From Planctomycetota bacterium (GTDB taxonomy: Bacteria; Planctomycetota; Phycisphaerae; FEN-1346): 13,757 bases of DNA. Location: NCBI GenBank assembly GCA_026386995.1, contig JAPLMO010000486.1, forward strand, positions 1 to 13,757, written 5' to 3'. This document shows, piece after piece, positions 12,195 through 13,757 of the stretch. The notes beneath the pieces are model-generated. The model had not been told where the DNA came from, made no database searches, and saw only the letters and a list, made by a program, of their open reading frames with translations. A program made the position numbers and the translations under genes. Numbering within the stretch: the first letter of the stretch is position 1; every line of letters starts with the position of its first letter.

Positions 12195-12740
12195 ATGCGT
12201 CACAATCCCAGGGCCAGGAAACGCCGGTGCACCCGTTGCGGCGAGGTGCGACTGCTGGAGGAGTTCCCGCCGCAGAAGGAGACCCGCGACGGGCGCGGCT
12301 CCATCTGCCGGTCGTGCCGGCGTCGGATGGCCCGCGCGTACCGGCGGCTGAACCAGGAGCATTACCGCCGCATCGCCCGCGAGTCGCACAGCCAGCACTG
12401 TTTCCCCGGCAAGTTTGCCGCGCGCTCGCCAGAGGAAACCGCCAAGCGCCGCAGCCGCAATCTCGCCGAGCGCGCCCTGAAGGCCGGCCGCCTCCGCCGC
12501 CCCGACCGGTGCCAGGCGTGCGGCGAACCGGCCGGGTCGACGCTTCGCATCGAGATGCATCACCCCGATTACGCCCGGCCGCTTGACGTGCGGTTCCTGT
12601 GCACGTTCTGCCACGGCCGCGAGCACCAGCGGTTCGCCGACGACCTGCCCGACCCGTGGGAGAACGGGCTGGGAAGGACGATTGCGGATTGCGAATTGCC
12701 CGCCGCGCAAATCGCGTGCGCCGAGGCGCGCCTTATTTAG
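12195..12740 (+). CDS. Phage-type HNH / double zinc-finger protein
   Basis: 181 residues from ATG 12195, with AGGAG at 12183-12187 fixing the start. There are two zinc-binding parts. The N-terminal finger is C12-x2-C15 (CTRCGEVRLLEEFP) with C38-x2-C41 (ICRSCRR). The C-terminal HNH-like part has C106-x2-C109, HH 122-123, D125-Y126 and LC136-x2-C139-H140 with H144 (HHPDYARPLDVRFLCTFCHGREH). This pattern is frequent in small phage proteins, where it may be a nicking endonuclease or a structural zinc ribbon; activity here is unproven. The middle is basic and probably binds nucleic acid. It likely forms an operon with the initiator-like gene 39 bases upstream. The tail after about residue 162 is made of repeat sequence (heptamers, then an F4 element that supplies the stop), so the original C-terminus may be lost. 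Confidence 0.75.
   Translation: MRHNPRARKRRCTRCGEVRLLEEFPPQKETRDGRGSICRSCRRRMARAYRRLNQEHYRRIARESHSQHCFPGKFAARSPEETAKRRSRNLAERALKAGRLRRPDRCQACGEPAGSTLRIEMHHPDYARPLDVRFLCTFCHGREHQRFADDLPDPWENGLGRTIADCELPAAQIACAEARLI
12680..12700. repeat. 7-bp tandem repeat, three units of GATTGCG
   Basis: GATTGCG, GATTGCG, AATTGCC in the 3' part of the HNH gene. Same period as the heptamer array at 12131-12172 but a different unit. It encodes part of the non-conserved tail. Confidence 0.65.
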
Positions 12741-12863
12741 CCCCCGGTGAATACACGGGGGGCCGAGCGTTCGCGGGCACCCCCGCCGCGCAAATCTCGC
12801 GTGGCGGGCGCGTCCCGCCGTGCCGCCCCCGGTGTATTCACCGGGGGCTAAATAAAGCGCGCC
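12699..12863. repeat. Long inverted repeat of hairpin family F4 with internal direct repeats
   Basis: Left arm 12725-12763 and right arm 12825-12863 are inverted copies, 37 of 39 positions matching, each with its own GCCCCCGGTG stem-loop. The right copy is perfect with loop TATT; the left has one stem mismatch. The 15-mer CCCGCCGCGCAAATC occurs at 12699-12713 and 12782-12796, and a GGCGGG/CCCGCC hairpin lies at 12803-12819. The HNH stop codon (12738-12740) is inside the left arm. No open reading frame lies between the arms. Confidence 0.82.
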
Positions 12864-12864
12864 G

Positions 12865-12894
12865 TTGACGGCGCGGCGGGGGCCTCGTTATAAT
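12865..12894 (+). promoter_or_regulatory. Sigma-70-like promoter of the activase gene
   Basis: -35 TTGACG (12865-12870), 18-bp spacer, consensus -10 TATAAT (12889-12894), placed right after the F4 repeat. The -35 box lies over the loop of a 7-bp inverted repeat, CGCGCCG-TTGA-CGGCGCG (12858-12875). The predicted start is near 12901. Confidence 0.75.
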
Positions 12895-12919
12895 CACCCA
12901 CTTCTACCGAGGGGAGATT

Positions 12920-12979
12920 ATGCGCGCGGGACCAAACTGGGCAACCCATAAGCAGCAAAGGGGAATTGCGTGTTTCTAG
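12920..12979 (+). CDS. Possible 19-residue leader peptide overlapping the activase start
   Basis: MRAGPNWATHKQQRGIACF starts at an ATG preceded by GAGGGGAG (12909-12916), a better ribosome site than most in the window, and stops with TAG at 12977-12979. It therefore overlaps the activase GTG (12970) by 10 bases in another frame. It lies wholly in the predicted transcript. It may couple or tune translation of the activase. No homologous peptide is known to me, and a chance short frame remains possible. Confidence 0.4.
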   Translation: MRAGPNWATHKQQRGIACF

Positions 12980-13757
12980 GCGTTGATATCGGGTCGGTCA
13001 GCCTGAACCTCGTCCTCCTGGACGAGAATCTGGCGGTCGTCAGGGAGCGTTACATCCGGACGCGCGGCAAGCCCCTGGAGATCGCTCTGGAGGCGCTGGA
13101 GCAACTTTTCGCCGAAGTGCCGGCGCACCAGATCGAGGGCGTGGCCTTCGCGGGGGCCGGCACGGGCGTGCTGGGCGAACTGTACGGCATCCGGGCCGTC
13201 AACGAGGTCGTGGCCCAGGCCAAGGCCACGATGACCCTTTACCCCGACGTGCGGACCATCATCGAGGTGGGCGGCGAGGACTCCAAACTCATCCTCCTTG
13301 AGCCGGACCCGAAGACGGGCCGCCTCCGCATCCAGGATTTCGGGATGAACTCGCTGTGCGCGGCCGGGACGGGGTCGTTCCTGGACCAGCAGGCGTCGCG
13401 GCTGGGGATCAGCATCGAGGACGAGTGGGGGGCGATGGCCCTGAAGTCCAGGCACGTGCCGCGCATCGCCGGCCGCTGCTCGGTCTTCGCCAAGAGCGAT
13501 ATGATCCACCTCCAGCAGGAGGGGACGCCCGACTTCGTCATCGTGGCGGGCCTGTGCTTCGCGATGGCCCGGAACTTCAAGGCCGTTATCGGCAAGGGCA
13601 AGAACCTCCTGCCGCGCATCGCCTTCCAGGGCGGCGTGGCGGCCAACGCGGGGATGGTCCGGGCGTTCACCGAGACGCTGGAACTGGCGGAAGGCCAGCT
13701 TCTTGTGCCGAAGCACTTCGCGTCGATGGGCGCGATAGGCGCCGTGATGACGGCCCG
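12970..13757 (+). CDS. BadF/BadG/HgdC-type CoA-dehydratase activase (3' truncated by window end)
   Basis: 262 codons are visible and the frame is open at the end. It has the actin-like ATPase fold of PF01869: phosphate loop GVDIGSVSLNLVLLD (4-18), second phosphate motif IIEVGGEDSKLI (97-108), NSLCAAGTGSFLDQQASRLG (127-146), GRCSVFAKSDMIHLQQEG (168-185), and the adenosine-side FQGGVAANAGMV (219-230) and FASMGAIGAV (250-259). C130 and C170 match the two cysteines per subunit that hold the shared [4Fe-4S] cluster in activator dimers. Known members use ATP to send a low-potential electron to 2-hydroxyacyl-CoA dehydratases or benzoyl-CoA reductases. Start GTG 12970 has AAGGGG (12958-12963) 6 bases upstream. 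The missing 3' part decides whether this is the short activator or the long multidomain form. Confidence 0.92.
   Translation, partial: MFLGVDIGSVSLNLVLLDENLAVVRERYIRTRGKPLEIALEALEQLFAEVPAHQIEGVAFAGAGTGVLGELYGIRAVNEVVAQAKATMTLYPDVRTIIEVGGEDSKLILLEPDPKTGRLRIQDFGMNSLCAAGTGSFLDQQASRLGISIEDEWGAMALKSRHVPRIAGRCSVFAKSDMIHLQQEGTPDFVIVAGLCFAMARNFKAVIGKGKNLLPRIAFQGGVAANAGMVRAFTETLELAEGQLLVPKHFASMGAIGAVMTA

Overview
The window is GC-rich (roughly two thirds G+C by eye), with short intergenic gaps, ordinary sigma-70-like promoters and many GC-rich hairpin repeats between genes. The gene mix suggests a Planctomycetota/Phycisphaerae-like bacterium, perhaps anaerobic: a FAD oxidoreductase fused to HEAT-like repeats, a membrane Ser/Thr kinase with a carbohydrate-binding-like outer domain, and an iron-sulfur CoA-dehydratase activase. 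This placement is inference; no rRNA or tRNA gene is present.

Layout. 76-2448 (+) encodes a FAD-dependent oxidoreductase with an uncertain 5' end. 2593-5642 (-) is a run of small genes: a SAM methyltransferase, a GNAT acetyltransferase, an iron-sulfur flavoprotein-like reductase, and a HicA toxin preceded by an unusual MerR-HicB fusion antitoxin. 5882-8422 (-) is leuS. It is divergent from 8678-10852 (+), a receptor-type protein kinase. After a 352-base non-coding gap comes a two-gene accessory block: a HTH_36-type replication-initiator-like protein (11205-12155) and a phage-type HNH/zinc-finger protein (12195-12740). The window ends in a BadF/HgdC-type activase (12970 onward, truncated), preceded by a possible 19-residue leader peptide.

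How parts work together. The MerR-HicB/HicA pair has overlapping reading frames, one strong promoter, a perfect 20-bp palindrome over the predicted transcription start and a consensus Shine-Dalgarno, as expected of an autoregulated toxin-antitoxin operon. The initiator-like gene carries four GACA-N3-TGTC sites at 22-23-bp period followed by an AT-rich purine-biased stretch, all inside its linker-coding region. The repeats fall in different reading frames, so they appear to be conserved as DNA. This is the layout of a lambda-O-type origin and is the most interesting signal here.

At least five families of GC-rich stem-loop repeats occupy most intergenic gaps, often as facing pairs, and one shows compensatory base changes in its stem. 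Short 7- and 8-bp tandem repeats sit at the 3' ends of three genes. Two genes, the methyltransferase and the kinase, appear to be expressed from leaderless transcripts.
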